Positions 26,778-35,547 of a stretch of DNA of 64,000 nucleotides are shown in pieces. This DNA comes from Eubacteriales bacterium (GTDB taxonomy: Bacteria > Bacillota > Clostridia > Lachnospirales > Lachnospiraceae), in assembly GCA_030539395.1 (NCBI GenBank), contig JAUNSC010000010.1, positions 1 through 64,000 of the forward strand, given 5' to 3'. The first letter of the stretch is position 1, and every line of letters begins with the position of its first letter. The position numbers and the translations under genes are program-made. The notes under the pieces are model-generated. The model saw nothing but the letters and a program-made list of their open reading frames with translations. It searched no databases and was not told the DNA's origin.

Positions 26778-28031
26778 ATGAAAATAAACGCACAGCGATT
26801 ATGGAACAGGGAACAGGAAATCGGTGAATTCGGAAGGGATCCCCGGGGAGGAATCAGCCGTTTTGCATGGACGCCTGAGTACCGTGAGGCTGCTCTGCTG
26901 TTGATAAAATGGATGGAGGAGGCAGGATTATCCGTACGGATCGATACGGTCGGAAACATTTATGGCCGCTGTGAAGGAAGGGAAAATTTGAAGCCGGTAC
27001 TTACAGGCTCTCATTTTGATACTGTTCCAATGGGCGGAAAATTTGACGGACTTGCAGGAATAATGACTGCTCTGGAGGTACTGACAACGATGAAGGAGCA
27101 GGGATATTGTCCCAGGCGTCCGATTGAGATGATAGCGTTCATTAATGAAGAGGCAAGCCAGTTTCTGGGAGGACATTTTGGCAGTAAAGCAATTTGTGGG
27201 ATGCTGCCGCACGATTTTGCAGAGACATCCGTTGACCGCAATACAGGGAAGACAATGAAACAGGCAATGCTTGAATATGATATGGGATTGGAACCGGATA
27301 ATTTTGAGGGATCGCTCATTAAGGAAGAGGACTATTTTGCTTTTATTGAGCTGCATATTGAACAGGGAAAATATTTGCTGAAAAAGAACCTGCCGTTGGC
27401 AGTGGTAGACGATATTGCAGGTATTCATCAGTTTTATATAACATATTACGGAGAATCTGCACATTCCGGAGGGATGGCGATGGAAGACCGTCATGATGCC
27501 TTTCAGGCAGCGGCGGAAACGGCCTGTGAAGTAGAAAGGCTTGCTCTGGAATCAGGCTCACCCACAAGAGGGACTGTAGGGTATGTGACGGTGGAACCGA
27601 ATGAGCATAATATTGTAGCAAACAAAGTTACCATATCTGTGGATTTTCGTGAAGTGCAGGATGATATATGGCAACGTTTGTACGATGACGTGATAAAATT
27701 TACTGAAAAGCAGTGTGTGAAACGCGGACTTACCTGTGAAGTCAAGAAAACGATTTCTACTGCGCCGTGTCATTGCCACAAGGTGCTGAAAGAGATTATA
27801 GAAGAGAGTACGAAAGAAAACCAGATTCCATATATGCATATGGTCAGCTATCCGGCACATGATGCAATGCAGATGGGAAGATTATATCCGATGGCAATGA
27901 TATTTCTGCGCAGTTCAAACGGAGGTGTGAGCCATTGCCCGGATGAATTCACAACGAAAGAGGATCTGGCGGCAGGTGCAGAGGTCCTTTATGATACGAT
28001 CTGTAAGATTTGTGAATTAGACAGTATATAA
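26778..28031 (+). CDS. N-carbamoyl amino acid / allantoate amidohydrolase (M20 family)
   Basis: 417 residues of the hydantoinase/carbamoylase group in peptidase family M20. Metal and catalytic residues sit in GSHFDTVPMGGKFDGLAG, INEEASQF, FIELHIEQG and YPAHDAMQM. Members release ammonia and CO2 from N-carbamoyl acids or allantoate. GGAGGA at 26765-26770 fits ATG 26778 (seven bases) better than ATG 26772. It takes the probable product of the amidohydrolase at 25398. AllC (allantoate) and HyuC (N-carbamoyl-amino acid) functions cannot be told apart here. Confidence 0.87.
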   Translation: MKINAQRLWNREQEIGEFGRDPRGGISRFAWTPEYREAALLLIKWMEEAGLSVRIDTVGNIYGRCEGRENLKPVLTGSHFDTVPMGGKFDGLAGIMTALEVLTTMKEQGYCPRRPIEMIAFINEEASQFLGGHFGSKAICGMLPHDFAETSVDRNTGKTMKQAMLEYDMGLEPDNFEGSLIKEEDYFAFIELHIEQGKYLLKKNLPLAVVDDIAGIHQFYITYYGESAHSGGMAMEDRHDAFQAAAETACEVERLALESGSPTRGTVGYVTVEPNEHNIVANKVTISVDFREVQDDIWQRLYDDVIKFTEKQCVKRGLTCEVKKTISTAPCHCHKVLKEIIEESTKENQIPYMHMVSYPAHDAMQMGRLYPMAMIFLRSSNGGVSHCPDEFTTKEDLAAGAEVLYDTICKICELDSI

Positions 28032-28046
28032 GGAAGGGGGACAGAT

Positions 28047-28439
28047 ATGAAAGCAGAGGTAATTAAAACATCAAAGGCACCGAATCCGGGAGGATGGTAT
28101 TCTCAGGGATTTCGAGTAGGAAATCTTGTATTTACAGCGGGAGTAACAGCGAATGATCCCGAGACGCAGGAATTAATTGCACCGGGAGACATTGTGGGAC
28201 AGACCAGACAGATTTTAAAGAACATGGATCAAATTCTTAAAGCGGCAGGTTCTGATCTGCAGCATGTTTTCAAAACACTGGTATTTGTAGCAGATATCGA
28301 TCAGTTTAAACTTTTTAATGAAACATATAAAGAGTTTTTCCCTGAGAACCCTCCGGCAAGGAGTACAATGCAGATTGGGAAATTTAATAATGGCATGATG
28401 ATTGAAATTGAGGCAATTGCGACTGTAGCAGAAGAATAG
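28047..28439 (+). CDS. RidA family reactive intermediate deaminase
   Basis: 130 residues of the YjgF/YER057c/UK114 family, forming a homotrimer. The catalytic arginine is Arg105 in NPPARSTMQIG, and the motif MIEIEAIA closes the active site. RidA proteins hydrolyse enamine/imine intermediates to ketoacids and ammonia. The N-terminal KAPNPGGWYSQGFRVG is more like the RutC-side of the family than housekeeping RidA. It is the last gene of the ureide operon, suggesting that an imine or aminoacrylate-type species arises in the pathway. Confidence 0.9.
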   Translation: MKAEVIKTSKAPNPGGWYSQGFRVGNLVFTAGVTANDPETQELIAPGDIVGQTRQILKNMDQILKAAGSDLQHVFKTLVFVADIDQFKLFNETYKEFFPENPPARSTMQIGKFNNGMMIEIEAIATVAEE

Positions 28440-28470
28440 AGCATAATATTACAATATGAATATGAAAGGG

Positions 28471-28506
28471 ATAAAGGGTGTCTTTGAAGACATCCTTTAT
28501 ATTTTA
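28471..28506 (+). terminator. Terminator at end of ureide operon
   Basis: ATAAAGGGTGTCT (28471-28483), loop TTGA, AGACATCCTTTAT (28488-28500): 13 pairs with one G-T, followed by ATTTTA. The final U-run is short. Confidence 0.7.
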
Positions 28507-28509
28507 TAC

Positions 28510-28538
28510 TTGCAAATACAGAACGCTTGTTCTATAAT
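28510..28538 (+). promoter_or_regulatory. Promoter of the radical SAM/DUF4130 pair
   Basis: TTGCAA (28510-28515) and a perfect TATAAT (28533-28538) with a 17-base spacer, about 65 bases before the start codon. The spacer is occupied by a LexA-type box. Confidence 0.75.
28520..28533. promoter_or_regulatory. LexA (SOS) box
   Basis: AGAACGCTTGTTCT, a perfect GAAC-N4-GTTC palindrome as in the Gram-positive LexA consensus (CGAACRNRYGTTCG in Bacillus), placed between -35 and -10 and touching the first base of the -10. Binding there would block RNA polymerase, so induction by DNA damage is expected. Confidence 0.7.
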
Positions 28539-28604
28539 AAAAGAAACAGATGTTCGATAGATGATTATAGATTTATGAATGTTTAAATGATGTATGGAGT
28601 TAAT

Positions 28605-30056
28605 ATGGAAATAAGCAGAGATTTATCACTTCAGGAAAAACTGCATATTCTGGCTGATGCGGCAAAATATGATGTAGCCTGTACTTCCAGCGGGGTTGAC
28701 CGGAAAGGAAAAACGGGATATCTGGGAAATTCTGTGGCAGCAGGAATCTGCCATAGTTTTGGTTCGGACGGACGGTGCATTTCTCTTTTGAAAATTCTTT
28801 TGACGAATCATTGTATATATGACTGTAAATACTGCATGAACCGCTGTTCAAATGATGTTAAACGGGCGGCATTCACCCCGCAGGAAGTCTGTGATCTGAC
28901 GATGGAGTTTTATAAAAGAAATTATATTGAAGGACTTTTTTTAAGTTCCGGGGTTCAGAAAAATCCGGCTTATACGATGGAGAAGATGTGTGAGACGCTA
29001 TATCTTTTGCGCAATGAATACAAATTTAACGGATACATCCATGTGAAAGCGATTCCGGGAGCACCTGACGAATTGCTGGCGGCGGCAGGATATCTCGCAG
29101 ACCGCATGAGCGTTAACCTGGAACTTGCCACGGCAGAAGGAATGAAAAAGCTGGCGCCTAATAAAAATCATAAGGCTATCCTTCGCCCCATGCGGATGAT
29201 GACGGACACTATTGCCCAGCACAGATTGGCCATTGGTAAAGACGCAAGGATGGAACGCGGCAAGGGTAACAAGTATCTTCCGGGCAGTATTTTCAGCAGT
29301 CAGAGAATTGAGATGCAGCAGGAGACGGCAGATCAGAGTACAGGACTGGCACAGGATAATATGCTGCCTGTTCAGTTTAAGAAGATGGACTGGAACAGAG
29401 CATTTTCTCCGGCAGGACAGAGCACTCAGATGATCATAGGGGCAACGCAGGAGACGGACTATCATCTATTGAAGACTTCTCAGCATCTTTATCAGAATTA
29501 TGATTTAAAGAGAGTGTTTTACTCCGCGTATGTGCCGCTGAATGAAGATAAAGACTTGCCGGCCCCCGGTACACCCACACCGCTTTTGCGTGAACATAGA
29601 TTATATCAGGCGGACTGGCTTCTGCGTTTCTATGGCTTTCAGGCAGACGAGCTCCTGAGTATGGACCGGCCGAATTTTAATGAACAGCTGGATCCTAAAT
29701 GTGACTGGGCGCTGCGTCATTTGGAACAGTTCCCGGTAGAGATTAATACGGCTTCTTTTGATGTGCTGCTGCGTGTACCGGGAGTAGGGCCTAAATCAGC
29801 GGAGCGGATTGTAAAATCACGGCGTTTTGGGCGGCTGGATTTTAATCATTTAAAGAAAATGGGAGTAGTGCTGAAACGGGCCCACTATTTTATTACCTGC
29901 TCCGGACAGATGATGTACCATATTCCTCTTGAGGAACAGTATATTACCAGACAGCTTATCGGGACAAATCAGAAAGAGAACTGGCAGATAGCCCACAGCG
30001 GTGATCAGAATTTCCGGCAGATGTCACTGTTTACGGATTTTCAGGTACAGGTATAG
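28605..30056 (+). CDS. Putative DNA modification/repair radical SAM protein
   Basis: 483 residues. The [4Fe-4S] cysteines are in NHCIYDCKYCMNRC (CxxxCxxC). A C-terminal helix-hairpin-helix VPGVGPKSAERIVKSRRFG (about 395-415) suggests DNA binding. This is the radical SAM family found next to a DUF4130 protein or uracil-DNA glycosylase-type domain in many bacteria; its reaction is not known. The start is probably ATG 28605, with GGAG five bases before; ATG 28587 and 28590 are alternatives. It lies nine bases before the DUF4130 gene, and the LexA-type box in its promoter supports a DNA-damage role. Confidence 0.85.
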   Translation: MEISRDLSLQEKLHILADAAKYDVACTSSGVDRKGKTGYLGNSVAAGICHSFGSDGRCISLLKILLTNHCIYDCKYCMNRCSNDVKRAAFTPQEVCDLTMEFYKRNYIEGLFLSSGVQKNPAYTMEKMCETLYLLRNEYKFNGYIHVKAIPGAPDELLAAAGYLADRMSVNLELATAEGMKKLAPNKNHKAILRPMRMMTDTIAQHRLAIGKDARMERGKGNKYLPGSIFSSQRIEMQQETADQSTGLAQDNMLPVQFKKMDWNRAFSPAGQSTQMIIGATQETDYHLLKTSQHLYQNYDLKRVFYSAYVPLNEDKDLPAPGTPTPLLREHRLYQADWLLRFYGFQADELLSMDRPNFNEQLDPKCDWALRHLEQFPVEINTASFDVLLRVPGVGPKSAERIVKSRRFGRLDFNHLKKMGVVLKRAHYFITCSGQMMYHIPLEEQYITRQLIGTNQKENWQIAHSGDQNFRQMSLFTDFQVQV

Positions 30057-30065
30057 GAGGAGCGT

Positions 30066-30821
30066 ATGACGGTTTTTACATGTGAAGATACATTTGAGGG
30101 AATGATGACCTGTATTTATGATGCGTGGGCAGCGCGGCTGGGACACAAAAATGTGAGACTCCAGACGGAACCTGTACTTCAGCAGGAGTTGTTCTGCCAG
30201 TATGTTCATGTGTCAGGAGATACACGAAAGACGGAAAAAGTAGTACGCTCTGTACAACGGAAAATTTCTGTCCAGGCATATCGGCGGATGTACCTTGCAG
30301 CCATGTCTTTTGAGACGGATAAACTGGATGCCATATACCGGTTTCTGGTGCTTGGATTTGCATACGGACCGGACATATTGGAAAGAATGTCAGAGCCGGC
30401 GGTAATGAGGATCTGGGAACTGAGCCGGAAAGTAGGAAATGAGGCACATTTTTTCAGGGAATTCACCAGATTTACATCACTGGACGGAAGAGTATATGTG
30501 GCTCATATTGAGCCAAAATGCAATATTACGGCAATATCGGCAGAACACTTTGCGGATCGGATGCCCTCGGAAAACTGGATGATAATTGATGATAACCGCA
30601 GGATTGGTGCGGTACATCCGAAAAATCAGCCCTTTTATATGACAGAATTTTCAAAAGAAGAGATGGACAGGCTTCTTGAGTCTGAGGAACAGACAGATGA
30701 GTATACAGATTTGTGGAAAGAGTTTTTCCGGAGCATCGGGATTGAGGCGAGAAAGAATCCAAAATGCCAGAGAAATATGATGCCGCTGTGGTATAGGAAA
30801 CATGCAACGGAATTCAGGTAA
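30066..30821 (+). CDS. DUF4130 family DNA metabolism protein linked to radical SAM enzyme
   Basis: 251 residues, recognised as the regular partner of the radical SAM protein upstream (families I know as the SAM-linked DUF4130 group). Conserved stretches include MTVFTCEDTFEGMMTCIYDAW at the N-terminus, AHFFREFTRFTSLDGRVYVA in the middle and MPLWYRKHATEF at the end. In some genomes the same domain is fused to a uracil-DNA glycosylase; that domain is absent here. GGAGGAGC overlaps the end of the preceding gene. Its activity is not established. Confidence 0.8.
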   Translation: MTVFTCEDTFEGMMTCIYDAWAARLGHKNVRLQTEPVLQQELFCQYVHVSGDTRKTEKVVRSVQRKISVQAYRRMYLAAMSFETDKLDAIYRFLVLGFAYGPDILERMSEPAVMRIWELSRKVGNEAHFFREFTRFTSLDGRVYVAHIEPKCNITAISAEHFADRMPSENWMIIDDNRRIGAVHPKNQPFYMTEFSKEEMDRLLESEEQTDEYTDLWKEFFRSIGIEARKNPKCQRNMMPLWYRKHATEFR

Positions 30822-30969
30822 TCCCTGTTAAGATTTTCAGGGATTCAAAAGCCATGCCGATGTCTGTGGTCTGCTGGCAGCAGACGGAAATTATATAATC
30901 TCTTTGCTTTCCGGTATGGCGTAAACTGTACTGTTTTGTGCGGCAATATGTCTGGAAATCGCAGAAATG

Positions 30970-30998
30970 TTGATTTTAAGGAAAAGCCATGATATATT
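30970..30998 (+). promoter_or_regulatory. Probable promoter of coaX
   Basis: TTGATT (30970-30975) and TATATT (30993-30998), 17-base spacer, about 60 bases before the coaX start. Confidence 0.55.
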
Positions 30999-31065
30999 TA
31001 TAACGTAATCATGCGATAACCGTGCAGGAAAAGAACTGAGACAATACGTAAGGCGGAGATGAAAA

Positions 31066-31833
31066 ATGATTCTGGCAATTGATATTGGAAATACAAATAT
31101 TGTGATTGGATGTATCCGTGATACCGGAATTGCTTTTAAGGAATTGATATATACAGATGAGAAAAAGACTGCGGTAGAATATGCGATTACGATAAAGAAT
31201 ATTCTGGGACTGAACGGAATAGACATGGATGATATCAAGGGGGGTATCATGTCTTCCTCTGTTCCGCCTGTCACAACAGTTGTCCGTCAGGCCCTGGAAA
31301 AAATGCTGAAAAAGAAAGTTTTTGTGGTAGGCCCGGGGGTAAAGACGGGGTTGGATATAAAAATTGATAATCCGGCGGAACTGGGGCCGGACCTGGCAGT
31401 AGGAGCTGCGGCGGGCATTGCGGGATATGGAGCACCCTTGATTATAATTGATATGGGCACGGCCACCACCATCACAGTGGTAAATGAAAAGAAACAGGTA
31501 ATAGGCGGAATGATTATGCCGGGAATTGGGGTTTCCCTTGAGGGAATGAGTCTTCGGACTTCACATCTGCCTAAAATCAGTGTGGAACCGCCTAAGAAGC
31601 TTATCGGCAGCAATACTATCGAATGTATGCAAAGCGGCATACTTTACGGAAATGCAGCCTGCATGGACGGAGTAGTCCAACGTATCCGGGAGCAGCTTGG
31701 ATGTGAGGCGCCTGTTGTTGCTACGGGAGGTATGGCTAAAAAAGTGATTCCTTTATGCAGGGAGAAAATGGCAATTGATGATGAACTGCTTCTTAAAGGT
31801 TTGAAGCTCATTTACGACAAAAATCACAGATAG
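31066..31833 (+). CDS. coaX: Type III pantothenate kinase
   Basis: 255 residues, first step of coenzyme A synthesis (pantothenate to 4'-phosphopantothenate). ASKHA-fold signatures: phosphate-1 loop AIDIGNTNIVIG, phosphate-2 region IIDMGTATTITVV, adenosine stretch PVVATGGMAKKV. The pantothenate-side Gly-rich motif is GPDLAVGAAAGI. Length is typical for CoaX. The start follows AAGGCGGAGATGAAAA. The BMP-like gene follows after 67 bases, with a TATAAT at 31855-31860 but no clear -35. Confidence 0.96.
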   Translation: MILAIDIGNTNIVIGCIRDTGIAFKELIYTDEKKTAVEYAITIKNILGLNGIDMDDIKGGIMSSSVPPVTTVVRQALEKMLKKKVFVVGPGVKTGLDIKIDNPAELGPDLAVGAAAGIAGYGAPLIIIDMGTATTITVVNEKKQVIGGMIMPGIGVSLEGMSLRTSHLPKISVEPPKKLIGSNTIECMQSGILYGNAACMDGVVQRIREQLGCEAPVVATGGMAKKVIPLCREKMAIDDELLLKGLKLIYDKNHR

Positions 31834-31900
31834 ATACAATAAACTTTTACAGGGTATAATATGGTACCTTTTATCTCAATAGTTCTTAAGGAGAGATTGG

Positions 31901-33820
31901 ATGACATCAGAAAATTACGCAAAAGCAGTGAAAATGGGGAAAAAAGAAGTGGCGCTCAGGACGGCGAAAGGCGAGTATCCGTATCTTGCCGTTCTGGATA
32001 ATATTCCTGAGGCGGCAAATTCTGTTATGGAATATCCGCTTGGACTGGTACAGATACCTACGGATCAGATTGCAGGCACAAAGACAGATGGCAGAAGTCG
32101 TGCATTTGCTGCAAATTTTATGCCTGTTCTTGGGGAAAATTCAGAATTTGCAGTGAAATGGGCTCAATTGTGTGAATCTCATCTTTCAGAAGGAATCAGG
32201 GAACCTATAAAAGCTTATGAATATATGAACAAATTTTATGTTCTGGAAGGAAATAAAAGAGTCAGTGTGCTGAAGTTTTTTGGCGCGGTTTCCATACCGG
32301 GAACGGTTACGCGTATTGTTCCGTCCCGAACGGAAAAAAAGGAAAATAAAATATATTATGAATTTATGGATTTTTATAACCTGTCAGAAGTGAACTACGT
32401 CTGGTTCTCGCAGGAGGGTGGTTTTGCAAGACTTCAGCGTCTGGTTGGAAAACGTCCGGATGAGATATGGAGTGAGGATGATAAGCTGACTTTCAGTTCA
32501 TTGTTTTCCAGATTCAGCGCTGTTTATAAGGCAAATGGCGGCGATAAACTGGATATTACGCCAGGAGATGCGTTCCTTGACTTTATCGAAATATATGGAT
32601 ACAGTGAATTGGACGATATGACAACTGCCGAGCTGAAAGAAAAGGTCACAAAATCCTGGAAAGTGTTTGATACTCTGGCAGATGAATCATCTGTAGAAAT
32701 TCAGATGAAGCCCAGTGATATGAAGAAGACTTTGCTGCAGAGGTTGATCCCGACCAGCTCACCGACATTAAAAATTGCGTTTGTACATGAGACAGCCCCG
32801 GAAAAATCAGGGTGGACATATGCTCATGATCTGGGAAGAATGCATCTTGAACAGGAGTTTAAAGGTCAGGTAGAAACTACGCCGTATCATCTGGAGTCAA
32901 CAGATGAGAAAGAACAGATGCGAGTGATAGACCGGGCTGTAGAAGATGGAAATACCATCATTTTTACTACATCACCGGTCATGTGCCATGCCAGTATTAA
33001 AGCAGCCATTGCGTATCCAAATGTAAAAATATTGAATTGTTCTCTTCTGGCAGGTCATGGATCTATCCGTACATATAGTGCCAGAATGTATGAAGCGAAG
33101 TTCCTTATGGGAGCAATTGCGGGAGCAATGGCTGAAAATGATCGTATAGGCTATATGGCAGATTATCCGATCTATGGTTCTGTGGCAAATGTAAATGCTT
33201 TTGCATTGGGTGCAAAACTGGTAAATCCCAGAGCGAAGATTTATGTGGAATGGACCTCCAAGAAATATGTGGATGTATATAAAGGTTTCTGGGATAATGG
33301 GGTATCCTATGTCTCAGGAAGAGATATTATTATTCCGGATAAGAGTCTCGGCTCCAGACATTTCGGTGTTTTCCGCCTGGATGAGGAATCGCCGCATAAT
33401 CTTGCCATGCCGATATGGCATTGGGGAAAATTTTATGAAAAAATGATTCGCAGTATTCTTGCAGGTACATGGAAGAGTGAGGAAACCGGCAAGGTGAAAT
33501 CGGTGAATTACTGGTGGGGTATGTCATCCGGGGTAATAGATGTAATCTGTTCCCATAATCTTCCGGTAGGTACTGCACGACTGGTAAGTCTTTTGAGAAA
33601 AACCATCTGTGAGGAAAGTTTTAATCCTTTCTCAGGAATTTTGTATTCTCAGGACGGAGTAATCCAGGAAGATGAGGACACGACATTGAAGCCGGAGAGG
33701 ATCATTACGATGGACTGGCTGGCAGAAAATATCATTGGCTCTATTCCCAAAATGGCAGATTTGGAAGAAAAGGCAAAACCTGTGGTTCTTCAACAGGGAG
33801 TGGAATCGGCAGAAGAATAA
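31901..33820 (+). CDS. ParB-like / BMP (PnrA-like) fusion protein, cytoplasmic
   Basis: 639 residues with no signal peptide. The N-terminal part (about 50-150) resembles a ParB/sulfiredoxin-type domain: LGLVQIPTDQI, then KFYVLEGNKRVSVLKFFGA, like the vxDGNHRv motif of ParB-N. The C-terminal part (from about 290) is a BMP/PnrA ligand-binding fold: LKIAFVHETAPEKSGWTYA, RMYEAKFLMGAIAGAMAEND, ANVNAFALGAKLVNPRAKIY. BMP proteins are normally secreted lipoproteins that bind nucleosides for import. Here the domain would be inside the cell, so a sensor or nucleoside-dependent regulator is more likely than transport. A phosphoesterase follows after 39 bases. Confidence 0.75.
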   Translation: MTSENYAKAVKMGKKEVALRTAKGEYPYLAVLDNIPEAANSVMEYPLGLVQIPTDQIAGTKTDGRSRAFAANFMPVLGENSEFAVKWAQLCESHLSEGIREPIKAYEYMNKFYVLEGNKRVSVLKFFGAVSIPGTVTRIVPSRTEKKENKIYYEFMDFYNLSEVNYVWFSQEGGFARLQRLVGKRPDEIWSEDDKLTFSSLFSRFSAVYKANGGDKLDITPGDAFLDFIEIYGYSELDDMTTAELKEKVTKSWKVFDTLADESSVEIQMKPSDMKKTLLQRLIPTSSPTLKIAFVHETAPEKSGWTYAHDLGRMHLEQEFKGQVETTPYHLESTDEKEQMRVIDRAVEDGNTIIFTTSPVMCHASIKAAIAYPNVKILNCSLLAGHGSIRTYSARMYEAKFLMGAIAGAMAENDRIGYMADYPIYGSVANVNAFALGAKLVNPRAKIYVEWTSKKYVDVYKGFWDNGVSYVSGRDIIIPDKSLGSRHFGVFRLDEESPHNLAMPIWHWGKFYEKMIRSILAGTWKSEETGKVKSVNYWWGMSSGVIDVICSHNLPVGTARLVSLLRKTICEESFNPFSGILYSQDGVIQEDEDTTLKPERIITMDWLAENIIGSIPKMADLEEKAKPVVLQQGVESAEE

Positions 33821-33859
33821 AACAGCAGAAATGTGAGGGCGTGAAGGAGAAGGGACTTC

Positions 33860-34480
33860 ATGAAGATACTTGCGGTAGCGGACGAAGAATCAAAGTATTT
33901 GTGGGATTTTTATGAGAGAGATAAACTTGACGGGGTGGAACTTGTTCTGTCTGCCGGCGATTTAAAGCCGGAGTACCTCTCATTTTTGACTACAATGTAC
34001 AATGTACCGGTTCTGTATGTTCACGGGAATCATGATGATAAATATGAAACGAAGCCTCCGGAAGGATGTGTCTGTATTGATGATGATATATATGTGTATG
34101 AGGGAATACGGATTTTAGGCCTGGGTGGTTCTATGAGATACCGAAACGGCGGAAATCAGTATACAGAAGCTGAGATGCGTAAAAGGGTGCGCAGGTTGTG
34201 GCTGAAGATTAAATTCCATCGGGGATTTGATATCCTGCTCACACATTCCCCGGCTTATCAGATCAATGATGGAAGAGATCTTCCCCATCAGGGGTTTGAA
34301 CAGTTCATTACCCTGATAGAGAAATATAACCCGAAATATTTTATACATGGTCACGTGCATATGGCATATGGCAGACAGCATAAACGTTATGATAAATATA
34401 AAGACACCCATATTATCAATGCATTTGAAAGGTGTATTTTTGACTTTGATGATGATAATCCGGGAGCGCATATCAGATGA
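33860..34480 (+). CDS. Calcineurin-like metallophosphoesterase
   Basis: 206 residues. Two-metal phosphoesterase motifs in order: GDLKPEYL (Asp), VHGNHDD, LTHSPAY and HGHVHMAYG. The usual first DxH motif is not clear; the start KILAVADEESKYLWDF has Asp-Glu instead, which is a known variation. Substrate unknown. It may be transcribed with the BMP fusion gene upstream. Its stop codon is part of the terminator stem at 34469-34512. Confidence 0.85.
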   Translation: MKILAVADEESKYLWDFYERDKLDGVELVLSAGDLKPEYLSFLTTMYNVPVLYVHGNHDDKYETKPPEGCVCIDDDIYVYEGIRILGLGGSMRYRNGGNQYTEAEMRKRVRRLWLKIKFHRGFDILLTHSPAYQINDGRDLPHQGFEQFITLIEKYNPKYFIHGHVHMAYGRQHKRYDKYKDTHIINAFERCIFDFDDDNPGAHIR

Positions 34481-34512
34481 ACATATTTTATGTGTTCTCT
34501 GATATGTTTTTT
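34469..34512 (+). terminator. Terminator overlapping two convergent gene ends
   Basis: CATATCAG (34469-34476) pairs with CTGATATG (34499-34506), with TGAACATA/TATGTGTT pairing inside, followed by six Ts. It includes the phosphoesterase stop codon and runs into the last codons of the convergent patatin gene. Confidence 0.7.
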
Positions 34513-35351
34513 GCTGCCAGAAAGCGTTTTATTTCAGGCAGTTTTTTTCGTGCATCGTGCCGGCCCAGTTTGTACATGGTCATAAGCTTGCGGCGGTCTT
34601 TCTCCATACGGTGAACGTTGAGCTCGCGGGATGGGCGGATGATCAGTACTTCGCCCCGCTTTTGAGCGGCTTCAATTTCCGCCACTTCGTTGTTATAGAC
34701 ATTTGGGCGGTTTTTCATAGCTCTTCGAAATAAGGGATATTTTTTGTATGCATGCTTCAGGTTGTTCATCCTGGAGCTTTTTTTCTGATATCCGGCTACT
34801 TGAGTAAGGACTACAATATTTCGGTCAAAACCAAGATCACAAAAAGCCTTATAAGGAATACTGTCAGCCACGCCGCCATCAAGATAAGGTTCTCCGTCGA
34901 TCCAGACTATTGATGACACCAGCGGCATGGAAGCAGAGGCCCGCATCCAATCCATGTCTTTGCGGAAATCGGTGCAGTGTTTGTATTCAGCTTTGCCTGT
35001 TCGCAGATTGGTACAGGTTACGTAAAATTCTGTATCAGATGCTGCAAAAGTATCATAATCGTAAGGATCCAGATGATTTGGAATTTGATCGTAGCAGAAT
35101 TTTGTATTTACCAGATTGCCCGTCAGCAGAAGTGAACGGAAACTCATAAATCTCCATTTCCGGCAAAGGTTCATATAATAACGAATGCTTCTGCCGCGCT
35201 GTTTTGAGACATAGGAACAACCGTGGATAGCGCCGGCGGAGACACCTATGACCCCATCAACAAAAATATTATTTTCAAGAAAGACATCAAGTACGCCGGC
35301 GGTATAAATCCCCCGCATGGCTCCGCCTTCCAGAATAAGACCTGTTTTCAT
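34488..35351 (-). CDS. Patatin-like phospholipase family protein
   Basis: 287 residues. The oxyanion loop GGAMRGIYTAGV is at the N-terminus, the nucleophile Ser is in GVSAGAIHG, and the Asp of the Ser-Asp dyad is in DGGVADSIP. These are serine acyl-hydrolases acting on lipids; the group here resembles YjjU/RssA-type bacterial proteins. AGGAGGTGTTGCATC precedes the start. No signal peptide. Natural substrate unknown. Confidence 0.9.
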   Translation of the reverse strand: MKTGLILEGGAMRGIYTAGVLDVFLENNIFVDGVIGVSAGAIHGCSYVSKQRGRSIRYYMNLCRKWRFMSFRSLLLTGNLVNTKFCYDQIPNHLDPYDYDTFAASDTEFYVTCTNLRTGKAEYKHCTDFRKDMDWMRASASMPLVSSIVWIDGEPYLDGGVADSIPYKAFCDLGFDRNIVVLTQVAGYQKKSSRMNNLKHAYKKYPLFRRAMKNRPNVYNNEVAEIEAAQKRGEVLIIRPSRELNVHRMEKDRRKLMTMYKLGRHDARKKLPEIKRFLAAKNISENT

Positions 35352-35547
35352 GATGCAACACCTCCTGTTTGAATATGTTCCTATTATACACCAATTATGT
35401 GGGGATTCAAACGAAAAGCAGTATAAAAATTTTTGATCGGCCAGACAAAGAAAAATTGGGGAAAATGATAGAAATCCCTTTTAATTTACGAATATATAGT
35501 GAAACACAAAAGCGAGGACGGCGCCGCCCGCTGTGAAAGGAGTCACT

